Part shown: piece by piece, positions 9,165-18,712 of the stretch
Layout: the number at the start of each line of letters is the position of its first letter
Position numbering within the stretch: position 1 is the first letter of the stretch
Assembly: GCF_013415115.1 (NCBI RefSeq)
Contig: NZ_JACCDD010000007.1
Span: 186,001-250,000 of the forward strand
Origin: Vreelandella zhaodongensis
GTDB taxonomy: Bacteria; Pseudomonadota; Gammaproteobacteria; Pseudomonadales; Halomonadaceae
Direction of reading: 5' to 3'
Length of the DNA: 64,000 nucleotides
Notes under the pieces: generated by a model
The model's database searches: none
Told to the model about the DNA's origin: nothing
Seen by the model: the letters and a program-made list of their open reading frames with translations, nothing else
Program-made: the position numbers and the translations under genes

Positions 9165-9935
9165 ATGACTCCCCTTATCGAGGTACAGCAGGTAAACAAA
9201 GCCTTTGGCGGACTGCAGGTCATCAATGACTGCTCAATACGCGTCGAAAAAGGCGCTATCACCGGCATGATTGGCCCCAACGGGGCCGGTAAATCAACCC
9301 TGTTCAACCTGATTGCAGGCGCGCTCACGCCAGACAGTGGCCGCATATTGTTAGACGGTGAAGACATTACGTCGCTAAGCGCCGACCAGCGTTTTCATAA
9401 GGGGTTGCTGCGCACCTTTCAGATTGCCCACGAGTTCAGCCAAATGAGCGCGTTGGAAAACTTAATGATGGTGCCCCCCAACCAAGCCGGAGAAAATCTA
9501 TTCAACACCTGGTTCAAACCTGGATTAGTGCGCAACCAGGAAGCTGACGTGCGCCAGCGCGCCTTGGAAGTCATTGAGTTTGTCGGCCTGCACCATGTGC
9601 GTAACGAGCTGGCAGGCAACCTGTCTGGCGGCCAGAAAAAACTGCTAGAACTTGGTCGCACCATGATGACCGACGCCAAAGTCGTGTTACTGGATGAAAT
9701 TGCCGCTGGTGTGAACCGCACGCTGTTAGGCGACTTAATGGGCAATATTGAGCGCCTAAACCGTGAAATGGGCTATACCTTCCTGGTGATTGAGCATGAT
9801 ATGGACATGATCGCTCGGCTGTGCGACCCGGTTATTGTGCTAGCCCAGGGCAGCGTGATGGTAGAAGGCCACATAGAAGAAATACAAAACAACCCAGCCG
9901 TCATCGAAGCTTACTTCGGAACCGATGCAGCCTGA
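9165..9935 (+). CDS. livG: Liv-type ABC transporter ATP-binding protein (LivG-like)
   Basis: 256 residues with the complete ATPase set: Walker A GPNGAGKS (about 38-45), signature LSGGQ, Walker B VVLLDE and the switch histidine in VIEHDMD. The C-terminal extension past the switch (VLAQGSVMVEGHIEEIQNNPAVIEAYFG) is typical of the LivG branch. It powers import by the hydrophobic amino acid uptake (HAAT) family together with the LivF-like ATPase at 10019 and the permeases at 10770 and 11774. The substrate could be branched-chain amino acids, urea or short amides. Walker B is followed by IAAGVN instead of the common PxAGLN. Confidence 0.93.
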   Translation: MTPLIEVQQVNKAFGGLQVINDCSIRVEKGAITGMIGPNGAGKSTLFNLIAGALTPDSGRILLDGEDITSLSADQRFHKGLLRTFQIAHEFSQMSALENLMMVPPNQAGENLFNTWFKPGLVRNQEADVRQRALEVIEFVGLHHVRNELAGNLSGGQKKLLELGRTMMTDAKVVLLDEIAAGVNRTLLGDLMGNIERLNREMGYTFLVIEHDMDMIARLCDPVIVLAQGSVMVEGHIEEIQNNPAVIEAYFGTDAA

Positions 9936-10018
9936 TGACGCACAACGTGCACTATAAAAAGCCACAATAACACGTTCGCCATAGGGCCAGCCTAGGGCGA
10001 CACTGCTGAGACGCGTTT

Positions 10019-10753
10019 ATGCCATCTACACCGTCATCTTCTCCCCCCCAGCCACTGCTTGAGGCACGCGATGTGCACGGCGGCTATGGCAGTATGAATA
10101 TTCTCAACGGGGTCAATATGACTCTGTATGCCGATGAAGTTGGCGTAATTGTCGGCCCTAATGGCGCAGGCAAATCCACCATGCTAAAAGCCATATTTGG
10201 CCTGCTCACCGTCAACCAGGGTGACATTCTACTTAACGGTCAGCCGATTCATAACCTGCCACCCAACCAGCTGGTGGAACGTGGCATGGGCTTTGTGCCC
10301 CAAGAAAAAAACGTTTTCCCCAGTCTGTCTGTTAAAGAAAACCTGGAGATGGGCGCCTACCTTAAACCTCAAAACGTGAAGCGTATGCTAGAGCAGGTCT
10401 ACGACTTCTTTCCCCCTCTCGTTGAAAAGCGCCACCAGCCAGCAGGCGAACTGTCCGGCGGCCAGCGTCAAATGGTGGCAATGGGACGCGCGCTAATGGC
10501 CGAGCCCAGCTTGCTGCTACTTGATGAACCCACCGCTGGGCTATCGCCTCTCTACATGAACGAGATTTTCGACCGCGTCAAAAAGATCAACGCTGCCGGC
10601 GTAGGGATTTTAATGGTCGAACAGAATGCTAAGCAGGCCTTGGCGATTGCCGACAAAGGCTTTGTACTGGCGGCGGGTCAGAACCGCTTTACTGACACTG
10701 GGGCTGCTTTGCTTGCCGACCCCGACGTCGCTAAAAGCTTTTTAGGCGGCTAG
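10019..10753 (+). CDS. livF: Liv-type ABC transporter ATP-binding protein (LivF-like)
   Basis: 244 residues. Walker A is GPNGAGKST (about 45-53), followed by the Q-loop region GFVPQEKNVFPSLSVKENL, signature LSGGQRQMV, Walker B LLLLDEPTAGLSP and the switch in MVEQNAKQ. The EQN switch is the LivF hallmark. It pairs with the LivG-like subunit; an 83-base gap separates the two, and livH follows after 16 bases, so all four are one operon. The N-terminal ~12 residues are Ser/Pro-rich and poorly conserved. Confidence 0.93.
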   Translation: MPSTPSSSPPQPLLEARDVHGGYGSMNILNGVNMTLYADEVGVIVGPNGAGKSTMLKAIFGLLTVNQGDILLNGQPIHNLPPNQLVERGMGFVPQEKNVFPSLSVKENLEMGAYLKPQNVKRMLEQVYDFFPPLVEKRHQPAGELSGGQRQMVAMGRALMAEPSLLLLDEPTAGLSPLYMNEIFDRVKKINAAGVGILMVEQNAKQALAIADKGFVLAAGQNRFTDTGAALLADPDVAKSFLGG

Positions 10754-10769
10754 CCTGGGAGAGAAACAC

Positions 10770-11774
10770 GTGAACGAACTGGTCTTTTTTATCAATAACG
10801 TGGTGATTGCAGGCAGCGTCACTGGCTCTATTTATGCCATTGGTGCCATTGGCGTCACGCTTATTTTCAGCATTATGCGCTTTGCCCACTTTGCCCACGC
10901 CGACATGATGACCTTTGGTGCCTTTATGGTACTACTGCTCACGACGGCCTTTCCCGCGGCGGGTGCCAGCATCGGCGTGCCAACGGCCTTAGTGATGCTG
11001 CCGCTGGCGATGCTCCTAACAGCAGCCCTGGCAGTGGGGGTTGATAAGGCGTTTTACAAGCCACTGCGCGCTCACGGCGTTAAGCCGATCGTGATGGTGA
11101 TTGGTTCGCTGGGCGTCACGCTGATGCTCCAAGGGCTTATTCGCTTATTTGCGGGTACAAGCGGGCAAAGCCTGTATGTCGACGACCGCAAAGAGATCTT
11201 TCGCATTGCGCTGCCCTTTGAAGGCGTACGTGCGCCCATTGTGATTACCGAACCACAAATCTATCTGTTTGTGATTACCTTGGTGGCGGTGGTGGCACTG
11301 CACCTATTTCTTAACCGCTCGCGGCTGGGTAAAGCGATGCGCGCCATGTCGGACAACCCCGAGCTTGCCCAGGCTTCTGGCATTAACACCAACACCATTG
11401 TGGCGGTGACCTGGGTGATTGCAGGTGGCTTGGCGGCAATTGCAGGTACCTTGCTTTCACTCGACGTGACGTTCAAGCCTGATCTCAGTTTCTTCCTGCT
11501 GCTACCCATCTTCGCGGCTGCCATTGTCGGCGGGGTGGGCCACCCTTATGGAGCCATCGCCGGCGGGTTTGTGGTGGGCTTTGCGGAAACCCTGGCGGTG
11601 TTTAACTGGAGCGTGCTGCTGCGCCCTTTCCGCGACAGCTTCCCTGCTTGGCTGGAACTTCCCTCGAACCTCGCCTTTGTGGGCACCGAGTATAAGATTG
11701 TGGTGCCGTTCTTTATCTTGGTAGCCATCCTGGTGTGGCGCCCTACCGGCCTGTTCAAGGGCAAGGTGATCTAA
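10770..11774 (+). CDS. livH: Liv-type ABC transporter permease (LivH-like)
   Basis: 334 residues, starting at a GTG with GGGAGAG upstream. About eight hydrophobic spans are visible, with the family motifs GSIYAIGAIGVTLIFSIMRF near the N-terminus and KAMRAMSDNPELAQASGIN in the cytoplasmic loop that couples to the ATPases. It forms the inner-membrane channel with the LivM-like subunit. Its TAA stop overlaps the next ATG by one base, indicating coupled translation. Confidence 0.93.
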   Translation: MNELVFFINNVVIAGSVTGSIYAIGAIGVTLIFSIMRFAHFAHADMMTFGAFMVLLLTTAFPAAGASIGVPTALVMLPLAMLLTAALAVGVDKAFYKPLRAHGVKPIVMVIGSLGVTLMLQGLIRLFAGTSGQSLYVDDRKEIFRIALPFEGVRAPIVITEPQIYLFVITLVAVVALHLFLNRSRLGKAMRAMSDNPELAQASGINTNTIVAVTWVIAGGLAAIAGTLLSLDVTFKPDLSFFLLLPIFAAAIVGGVGHPYGAIAGGFVVGFAETLAVFNWSVLLRPFRDSFPAWLELPSNLAFVGTEYKIVVPFFILVAILVWRPTGLFKGKVI

Positions 11775-13099
11775 TGAACCAGTCCACAAAAACCCGCAAC
11801 CCAGACTACACCCCCCAAGATGCCACTCCTGAACGGCGTTTCCCACTGCGAGAGCTGGTTCTGTTTGGCGCTCTATTAGCTGCCATACTAGCCGTTTACG
11901 CAGTGATGGGGGCAGCCTACAGCACACGCATGCTGGTAGAGGCCGCTTGTTACGCCATTCTGGCCCTGGGTCTAACCATCCAGTGGGGCTATGCCGGTCA
12001 GTTTAACGCGGGGGTCATGGGCTTTGTCGCACTGGGCGGCTTCTGCGCCATGCTGTTTAGCGTGCCTGTGAACGACGCATTCTGGGGCACCGAGCTACCC
12101 AGCGAACTGGGCCGAGTATTGCTTTACGGCGTAGCCGCCACGCTGGTTGTGGTCGCCGCTACCAAACTAGATCGGTTGGGTGTCCCCAAAAAGCTCCGCA
12201 CCCTGATCGCGATTGTGCTCGCGGTAGTCCTTTACTTAGTGGTGATTAGCCTGCTTCGCGATGTGACCAGCCAAATCCAGTCCCAAGCTGGCTTTGTGGG
12301 CGGTTTTGGCCTTCCTGCTTGGGTAGGCTGGATAGTGGGTGGCGCCCTGGCAGGTGGTGTTGGCTACTTTATCGGCCACATATGCCTTGGGCTGCGCAGC
12401 GACTATCTCGCCATTGCCACCTTAGGTATCGCCGAGATCATCAAGGCGTTTTTGAAGAACTCCGACTGGCTAACCCGTGGCACTGCTACGGTGTCACCGC
12501 TGCCCTGGCCAACGCCTGGCCCTTCAGAGTTAGGCTTTACTCTTGCTAGAGCGGTGTATCTTTCTGTGACTGCCGTGGTCATCGCGGTTATTTTCTTTCT
12601 GCTACATCGCGCTTACCACGCTCCCTGGGGGCGGATGGTTCGCGCTATCCGTGACAATGAAGTCTCGTCAGCGGCAATGGGTAAAGATATTAACAAGCGG
12701 CGCTTGGAGATTTTCGTATTAGGCTGCATTTTGATGGGCCTTGGCGGCGGCATGCTGGGCACCTTTAACAGCCTGTTCGACCCTCAAGGCTACCTGCCTC
12801 TCAATCACACCTTTCTGGTGCTGGTCATGGTGATTTTAGGTGGCCCAGGCAATAACCTTGGCACCATTTTTGGGGCGGTCGCAGTCTATATCATCTGGAT
12901 TATGTCGGAGCCTCTAGCCCTGGCGGTCATGCACATGGCGGTCTTTATTGGTGAAGGCTGGTTTGGCTGGGAGCCGCCGCGCAATCTAGAAAGCCGAGCA
13001 CTCCAAGCAAGGGTATTTGTGATTGGTTTGCTCATCACCCTCGTGCTGCGTTTTGCCCCTAAAGGACTACTGCCTGAGAAAATCAAAACCCACGGCTAA
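11774..13099 (+). CDS. livM: Liv-type ABC transporter permease (LivM-like)
   Basis: 441 residues from the ATG at 11774, which overlaps the livH stop and has AAGGTG upstream; a start at 11735 would run 39 bases into livH. About ten membrane spans, with YAILALGLTIQWGYAGQFNAG and the coupling-loop motif GRMVRAIRDNEVSSAAMGKD. It is longer than many LivM proteins because of an extra hydrophobic region around 110-210. Transcription ends at the bidirectional terminator shared with the convergent binding-protein gene. Confidence 0.92.
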   Translation: MNQSTKTRNPDYTPQDATPERRFPLRELVLFGALLAAILAVYAVMGAAYSTRMLVEAACYAILALGLTIQWGYAGQFNAGVMGFVALGGFCAMLFSVPVNDAFWGTELPSELGRVLLYGVAATLVVVAATKLDRLGVPKKLRTLIAIVLAVVLYLVVISLLRDVTSQIQSQAGFVGGFGLPAWVGWIVGGALAGGVGYFIGHICLGLRSDYLAIATLGIAEIIKAFLKNSDWLTRGTATVSPLPWPTPGPSELGFTLARAVYLSVTAVVIAVIFFLLHRAYHAPWGRMVRAIRDNEVSSAAMGKDINKRRLEIFVLGCILMGLGGGMLGTFNSLFDPQGYLPLNHTFLVLVMVILGGPGNNLGTIFGAVAVYIIWIMSEPLALAVMHMAVFIGEGWFGWEPPRNLESRALQARVFVIGLLITLVLRFAPKGLLPEKIKTHG

Positions 13100-13122
13100 C
13101 ATTGATACATTGCCTCTAACAA

Positions 13123-13159
13123 AAAATGCCCCAGGCCAATCAATGGCCTGGGGCATTTT
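13123..13159. terminator. Bidirectional terminator between livM and the binding-protein gene
   Basis: A perfect 16-bp inverted repeat (13123-13138 with 13144-13159) and a 5-base loop. A-rich on its left and T-rich on its right, it can act as an intrinsic terminator for both the plus-strand liv operon and the minus-strand gene at 13221. Confidence 0.93.
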
Positions 13160-13220
13160 GGTCAATCACAAACATCAACCTGACACCAGCGACGCGTTGC
13201 CCCCAGTGCTATCCGTTACC

Positions 13221-14429
13221 TTACAGTTCAACCAGGCCTTTACTGACAAAAGAGCCGTTTTCCACCACCATTTCGACGACCACACCAGGCACGTCACCGT
13301 TTTCATCAAACTCGTGGGAACCCGAGGCTCCTTCGTAGTTGATCTCAGTGCCTGCCGCAATCAACTCAACCGCTTTTTCCCACTCACCCGGCAGTATGAT
13401 TTCGCCCGGCGCGCTGGACACACTGCGTAACGCTTCAGAGAGCCCTTCACGCTCGGCACTGCCGTTTTGCTCAATGGCCAGCGCTACCAGGAAGGCAGCA
13501 TCGTAGGCCTGAGCGGCAAATACTGCGCTAGGGTCAATACCTGCCGCTTCAGCCGCTTCGTTGAATATGTCGGTACCCGGCAAGTCAGGGCTGCCAGGGC
13601 GTGTAGCGATCATGCCGTCCAGTACATCAGCACCTATGGCCTCGACCAGGCTATCCCCAACCATACCATCGGCTCCCACATACTGGGTAAACATGCCGCT
13701 TTCGTAGGCTTGGCGCAGTACTGTTTGGCCAGAGGTATCGGCATACGCCAATACGACGAGTGTGTCAGCTCCGCTGGAGGACAGCGAACCCAGTTCAGAG
13801 CGATAGTCGGCGCGGTTATCTTCATGTGCGAGGTTCTCTGCTACTTCCCCGCCACCCGCTTCAAACGCTTCACTAAAGGCATCCGATAGACCACGGCCGT
13901 AGTCGTTGTTCACGTAGGTAACCGCAACAAAGTCGATGCCTTTATCGAGCAGCAACTTAGCCAGCATTTCCCCCTGGAAGGCATCTGACGGCACCGTACG
14001 GAACACCAAATCATTATCATCCAGCTCAGAAACCGCGGGGGCAGTTGAGGCTGGTGAAACCATCAAGACACCACCAGGAATCGCCGCATTATTGGCAGCA
14101 GCGATCGTCGCCCCAGTACACAGTGCACCGACAATCGCTGTGACTTGCTCAGAGTTCACCATGCGGTCAGCGGCGTTAGACGCAGCGGATGCATCCGAGC
14201 ACGTGGTATCCCCTGACGGCATTACTAATGTCTGCCCACCAAGGATACCGCCTTGTTCATTGACCTGCGCCACCGCAAGCTGGGCACCTTCAAAAATGGG
14301 TGGCGTCAGGCTTTCAATTCCGCCAGTGAAGCCGCCCAAGAAGCCAACTTTGACCTCCGCCTGAGCCATCCCTGCCAATGCAAGTGATGAAGCCGCAACA
14401 GCAGTGGCTAATACGCGCTTGTTAATCAT
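13221..14429 (-). CDS. Liv-type ABC transporter periplasmic substrate-binding protein
   Basis: 402 residues from the ATG at 14429, preceded by GGGAG; a longer reading frame to 14615 would bury the signal peptide. Residues 1-24 form a Sec signal ending MAQA. The mature protein is a type I periplasmic-binding fold (Peripla_BP_6) opening with VKVGFLGGFTGG and containing GALCTGATIAAANNAAIPGG. Two cysteines (TTCSD and ALCTG) may form the disulfide usual in LivJ/LivK. It converges on the liv transport operon and is most likely its receptor, transcribed separately. The ligand cannot be told from sequence. Confidence 0.9.
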   Translation of the reverse strand: MINKRVLATAVAASSLALAGMAQAEVKVGFLGGFTGGIESLTPPIFEGAQLAVAQVNEQGGILGGQTLVMPSGDTTCSDASAASNAADRMVNSEQVTAIVGALCTGATIAAANNAAIPGGVLMVSPASTAPAVSELDDNDLVFRTVPSDAFQGEMLAKLLLDKGIDFVAVTYVNNDYGRGLSDAFSEAFEAGGGEVAENLAHEDNRADYRSELGSLSSSGADTLVVLAYADTSGQTVLRQAYESGMFTQYVGADGMVGDSLVEAIGADVLDGMIATRPGSPDLPGTDIFNEAAEAAGIDPSAVFAAQAYDAAFLVALAIEQNGSAEREGLSEALRSVSSAPGEIILPGEWEKAVELIAAGTEINYEGASGSHEFDENGDVPGVVVEMVVENGSFVSKGLVEL

Positions 14430-14526
14430 ATTATTTGTCGCTCCCAGTATGTTAAGTGCCCCGACGGTCAAGCGCGGGACTCCTCTTAATCTGGAACCGT
14501 AATGCCGAAAACACAAGCAACGCTTT

Positions 14527-14772
14527 CTAACGTTCCTCCTCGTCTTCAACAGCGCGCCTGCGTTCAGCGATATGTTTCTGTAAACGTTTATTTCGATATA
14601 GCCGCACCAGTGCAATAATGAGCGCCGACGCCACCATGACCGCCAGCACTACCCCCTGCCATGGGCGAGCCTCGTCTCCAAGGACGGTTTCCAAGGTTAT
14701 AATCAGCGTCAGTCCCAGTGCCTGGGAACCAATGGCCAGCGCTCGCAGCATATCAAAGGCAGATTGGGGCAT
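14527..14772 (-). CDS. Small two-helix membrane protein of unknown function
   Basis: 81 residues from the ATG at 14772, which has GGAG six bases upstream; an ATG two codons earlier lies directly against that ribosome site and is less likely. Two hydrophobic segments (about 10-30 and 40-60) are followed by a highly charged tail, RNKRLQKHIAERRRAVEDEE. It lies upstream of the binding-protein gene on the same strand with a 97-base gap. I do not recognise the family. Confidence 0.6.
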   Translation of the reverse strand: MPQSAFDMLRALAIGSQALGLTLIITLETVLGDEARPWQGVVLAVMVASALIIALVRLYRNKRLQKHIAERRRAVEDEEER

Positions 14773-14838
14773 AGACATCTCCGTTATCGTCAACGTGCAT
14801 GATAAGGTCTACCAGTGTAACCGCTTATCGGGAAGACT

Positions 14839-15642
14839 ATGAACGCCATTGCCCTTGGCCCGCTATTACTCTCTACCCCTCGGCTTTATGCTTTCGGCTG
14901 CGCACTGCTACTGCTGTTTGCCAGTCGCTATCTGCTTGGGCTGCCTGCTGCGCAGCATAGCCGCTGGTTCAACTGGCTGTTAGTGATATGGCTACTAGGC
15001 GCTCGTACCGTGTATGTCGTACTCAACTGGGAAAGCTACAGTATTGAACCACTGGATGTGCTGAAGGTCTGGCAGCCAGGCTATAACGCGTTAGGCGGCT
15101 TAATTGCTGGATTGATGTGGACTGCATGGGCGCTACGCAAGCGACTGCTGGCAATGATTGGTGGTCTCGCCATGGTCATTGGGGCTGCTAGCCTGTGGCT
15201 GGTATTAGTGACCCTCGCCCCTCTGGGCAATGACTTTGCCGTTAACTCCCTGCCGGAGGTGACCTTGGAGGATATTGACGGCAATGATGTTCACCTGCCC
15301 TCATTGGCTGAAAGTGGCGACCTTATTATTGTGAACTTATGGGCCACTTGGTGCCCACCCTGTCTACGCGAAATGCCTTTGCTCGAAGAAGCGGCAAAGC
15401 GTGAAGGGGTAAGCGTAGTCATCGCCAATCAGGGTGAAGACCTATTGCCGATTGTGCGTTACCTCGATGCGCAAGCCCTGGATTTTCGTTATGCGCTGCT
15501 CGACCCAAGCCAAACCCTCTCGGCTCAATTTAAAGCCCCAGGCCTGCCCACCACGGTGCTATTTGACCGCCAGGGCAACACGTTGGATGTGCATGTGGGC
15601 GAGCTGACACGCGCCCAACTTGAACGCTGGCTGGAAGATTGA
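14839..15642 (+). CDS. Membrane-anchored TlpA-like thioredoxin with Lgt-like N-terminal region
   Basis: 267 residues. The first ~125 residues hold about four membrane spans. A stretch (GARTVYVVLNW, then VWQPGYNALGGLIAG) resembles part of prolipoprotein diacylglyceryl transferase, though the domain is too short to be a full Lgt. The C-terminal thioredoxin fold, likely periplasmic, has the redox motif WCPPC (cysteines 172 and 175) and the cis-proline loop GLPTT at 236-240. Such proteins exchange disulfides in the envelope, for example in cytochrome c maturation. No cytochrome genes are adjacent, so the target is unknown. Confidence 0.85.
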   Translation: MNAIALGPLLLSTPRLYAFGCALLLLFASRYLLGLPAAQHSRWFNWLLVIWLLGARTVYVVLNWESYSIEPLDVLKVWQPGYNALGGLIAGLMWTAWALRKRLLAMIGGLAMVIGAASLWLVLVTLAPLGNDFAVNSLPEVTLEDIDGNDVHLPSLAESGDLIIVNLWATWCPPCLREMPLLEEAAKREGVSVVIANQGEDLLPIVRYLDAQALDFRYALLDPSQTLSAQFKAPGLPTTVLFDRQGNTLDVHVGELTRAQLERWLED

Positions 15643-15756
15643 CCACGATAGACCTTAATACCCCCGCTGCTTTGCGTTAGAATCCCCCGCCCTGTTACCA
15701 CCGGAGACCCGCCCCGGTGGTATACAACCTGTTTCTGTAGACTTCCTCGAGGCATC

Positions 15757-18702
15757 ATGAGCGATTTTTCTCCCGGCCAGCGCTGGATTAGCGACGGCGA
15801 AGCTGAGCTTGGGCTCGGCACCGTGCTTAACTGCGACGCCCGTAGCGTTACCATTTTGTTCAGTGCCAGCCAGGAAACACGTACTTACAACACACGCCAA
15901 GCGCCATTAACCCGCGTCATGTTCGGCAGCGGCGACCGCGTGCTCTCTGCCGATGGCTGGCAGATCATCGTTGATGACAGTAAAGAGTCTGGCGGCCTGA
16001 TCACGTATATTGGCGAAGATAGCGACGGTAATTCGCGCGAGCTTCCCGAGGCCAAGCTTGCCGACACCATGCAGTTTGATCAGGCCCGCGACCGATTGCT
16101 GACCGGCCAGGTTGACCGTAACGATTGGTTTGATCTGCGCTTTCGCACCTTGCACCACTATCAACGGATTGAGCAGCACAGCGCCTTAGGATTTGCCGGG
16201 CCTCGGATTGATCTGATTCCTCATCAGCTATATATCGCCGATGAAGTGGCAGGTCGCCATGCCCCCCGCGTCCTGCTTGCAGACGAAGTCGGGCTGGGTA
16301 AAACCATCGAGGCCGGGCTAATTTTGCACCGCCTATTACTGGCAGGCCGCGTCGAGCGCGCGCTGATTCTGGTACCTGATAGCCTGACCCACCAGTGGCT
16401 GGTCGAACTTTTACGCCGTTTCTCACTCAAGGTAAGCTTGCTAGATGAGCAGCAAAGTCTCGCCCACGGCAGCGCCAACCCGTTTGAAAGCGCTCAGCTA
16501 GTGCTCGCCAGCCAAGGCTGGCTGTTCGCCAACGCGCATCGCCAGGAACAGGCCTTAGCCAGCCATTTCGACCTACTCATCGTCGATGAAGCCCATCACC
16601 TCGACTGGAGCCCTGATGGCAGCGGCCCAGGCTATCAGTGCGTTGAGCAGCTTGCTGCTGATATTCCTGGCTTATTGCTGCTGACTGCTACGCCAGAGCA
16701 GATGGGTGTTGAGAGCCATTTCGCTCGCCTGCGTTTGCTAGACGCCGAGCGTTACCACGATATTGAGCGCTTTAAAGAGGAAGAGCACCACTACATCGCC
16801 GTGGCCAGCGCCATTGATGCGTTGGATGAATTGCCCAACACACCCGAGGCGCGCCAACGTGTCGAAACTGTCGCCGATGACCGCGATAGCCAAGCGCTGC
16901 TGGCGACCTTATGCAACCCTGAAGCCAACAACGAGCAGCAGGATACCGCACGCGCCCAGTTGCGCGACGCGCTGCTCGATCGCCACGGCACGGGGCGCGT
17001 CATGTTCCGCAACAGCCGACGGCACGTAGGTGGCTTTCCAGAGCGCCACCTGCACCTTTCCGGCCTCGAACTCCCCTCAGCGTACCGTCGCGTCCTGCGC
17101 CGCCTAGAGCGCGACGATGATTACCTGGACGAGTTACTGATTGAAACCGGCATGGATCATCCAGATGTGCTGATTTACCCAGACGCGATGTACCGCGAGC
17201 TCAGCAATGATCCACTTAACACTGAGTCTTGGTGGCACATCGACCCGCGGGTTAACTGGCTACTGGATAAACTCAGCGACGATAGCGAAAACGGCTTTGC
17301 CAACGACAAAGTGTTGATCATTGCCCACCATAAAGAGACCGCTGAAGGGCTGGCAGAAGGGCTTCGTGTGCTGGGCGGCTACCATGCACCGGTATTCCAT
17401 GAAGGGCTCTCCCTCGTCGAGCGTGACCGTGCCGCCGCGGCATTTGCCGATGAAGAGGATGGCTGCCAAGTGCTGGTGTGTTCTGAAATCGGTTCAGAAG
17501 GCCGTAACTTCCAGTTCTGTCGCCACCTGGTGATGTTTGATATGCCCCAGCACCCCGACCAGCTGGAGCAGCGCATTGGCCGCCTAGACCGAATTGGCCA
17601 GCGTCATGCCATTGAACTTCACGTGCCGACCTTTACCGGCAGCCCCGGCGAACGTCTGCTGCGTTGGTACCACGAAGGCATGGATGCCTTCAGCGCACCC
17701 CATGGCATTGGCAGCGACCTGTATGACGCCTTTGGCGATGCCCTAGCTGATGCGTTGCTCGACGATGAAATGCTCGATGAAATCATCGATGAGACCCGCG
17801 AAATGTTTACCGCCAAACTGGCCGAACGAGATGCGGGACGCAATCGTCTGCTGGAGCTAAACGCCTGCCGCCCTGCCCGTGCTCAGCAGGTCATTGACGC
17901 AGTACGTGAGCTGGATGAAGACCCCGCGTTACCACGCTTTACAGAGCGCGCCCTGGACATTTTTGGCGTAGATAGCCAAGACATTGGCAATGGCCTGCTC
18001 TATCTGCAGCCCAGCCAGCACATGATTGACGGTCTACCAGGGCTAGTAAAAGGGGAAGAGGGTTTTTCGGCCACTTACAGCCGTTCGCTAGCGCTTGCCC
18101 GCGACGATATTCAGAGGCTCTCCTGGGAGCATCCGCTATTACGCGAAATGATGGAGCGCATCTTAGATGGCACCATGGGCAACACAGCGCTTGCGCTACT
18201 GCGCCACCCAGCGATACCCAGTGGCCGCTTAATGGCAGAGCTGGTGTTCCGCACCCACTGCCCTGCGCCTAAATCGCTACACCTTAACCGCTTCTTGCCA
18301 CCCACGGCGGTGCGCGTGCTGCTTGACGAGTCAGGGGCAAACCTGACGAGCAAAATATCCTTCACCGGCCTAGGCAAAAATCTGCAAAAGGTGAACAAGT
18401 CGCTGGCGCGGGACTTGATTAAAAGCCGCCACGATCAGCTGCGCGAACTGCTCCTTCAGGGTGAAGGCGAAGCCGAACGGGAGTTACCCAGTATTGTAGA
18501 GAGCGCTGAAACACGTATGCGAGCACAGCTGGATGCAGAACTCGCACGCTTAACCGCTCTCGCAGAGCACAACCCCGCCGTACGCAGTGAAGAGTTGGCA
18601 GCGCTAAAACAAGAGCGCCAGGCGCTGAGTGATGCAATTGAAAATACCCGCCTGCGGCTTGACTCAGTGCGGGTCATTATCACTGTCGACCCGAATGCCT
18701 AG
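15757..18702 (+). CDS. rapA: RNA polymerase-associated ATPase RapA (HepA)
   Basis: 981 residues, close to E. coli RapA (968). Tudor-like N-terminal domains precede the Swi2/Snf2 ATPase core with ADEVGLGKTIEAGLIL (Walker A), DEAHH (Walker B), TATPEQ and the C-terminal helicase motif RIGRLDRIGQ. RapA binds RNA polymerase and helps recycle it after termination or stalling, especially at high salt (shown for E. coli). GAGG precedes the ATG. The gene ends 10 bases from the convergent epimerase gene. Confidence 0.97.
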   Translation: MSDFSPGQRWISDGEAELGLGTVLNCDARSVTILFSASQETRTYNTRQAPLTRVMFGSGDRVLSADGWQIIVDDSKESGGLITYIGEDSDGNSRELPEAKLADTMQFDQARDRLLTGQVDRNDWFDLRFRTLHHYQRIEQHSALGFAGPRIDLIPHQLYIADEVAGRHAPRVLLADEVGLGKTIEAGLILHRLLLAGRVERALILVPDSLTHQWLVELLRRFSLKVSLLDEQQSLAHGSANPFESAQLVLASQGWLFANAHRQEQALASHFDLLIVDEAHHLDWSPDGSGPGYQCVEQLAADIPGLLLLTATPEQMGVESHFARLRLLDAERYHDIERFKEEEHHYIAVASAIDALDELPNTPEARQRVETVADDRDSQALLATLCNPEANNEQQDTARAQLRDALLDRHGTGRVMFRNSRRHVGGFPERHLHLSGLELPSAYRRVLRRLERDDDYLDELLIETGMDHPDVLIYPDAMYRELSNDPLNTESWWHIDPRVNWLLDKLSDDSENGFANDKVLIIAHHKETAEGLAEGLRVLGGYHAPVFHEGLSLVERDRAAAAFADEEDGCQVLVCSEIGSEGRNFQFCRHLVMFDMPQHPDQLEQRIGRLDRIGQRHAIELHVPTFTGSPGERLLRWYHEGMDAFSAPHGIGSDLYDAFGDALADALLDDEMLDEIIDETREMFTAKLAERDAGRNRLLELNACRPARAQQVIDAVRELDEDPALPRFTERALDIFGVDSQDIGNGLLYLQPSQHMIDGLPGLVKGEEGFSATYSRSLALARDDIQRLSWEHPLLREMMERILDGTMGNTALALLRHPAIPSGRLMAELVFRTHCPAPKSLHLNRFLPPTAVRVLLDESGANLTSKISFTGLGKNLQKVNKSLARDLIKSRHDQLRELLLQGEGEAERELPSIVESAETRMRAQLDAELARLTALAEHNPAVRSEELAALKQERQALSDAIENTRLRLDSVRVIITVDPNA

Positions 18703-18712
18703 CGTTTGAATG

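Noticed and set aside
13221..14615. Extended start of the Liv binding protein at 14615
   Set aside because: It would add 62 residues before a clear signal peptide; the ATG at 14429 has GGGAG and directly precedes the signal.
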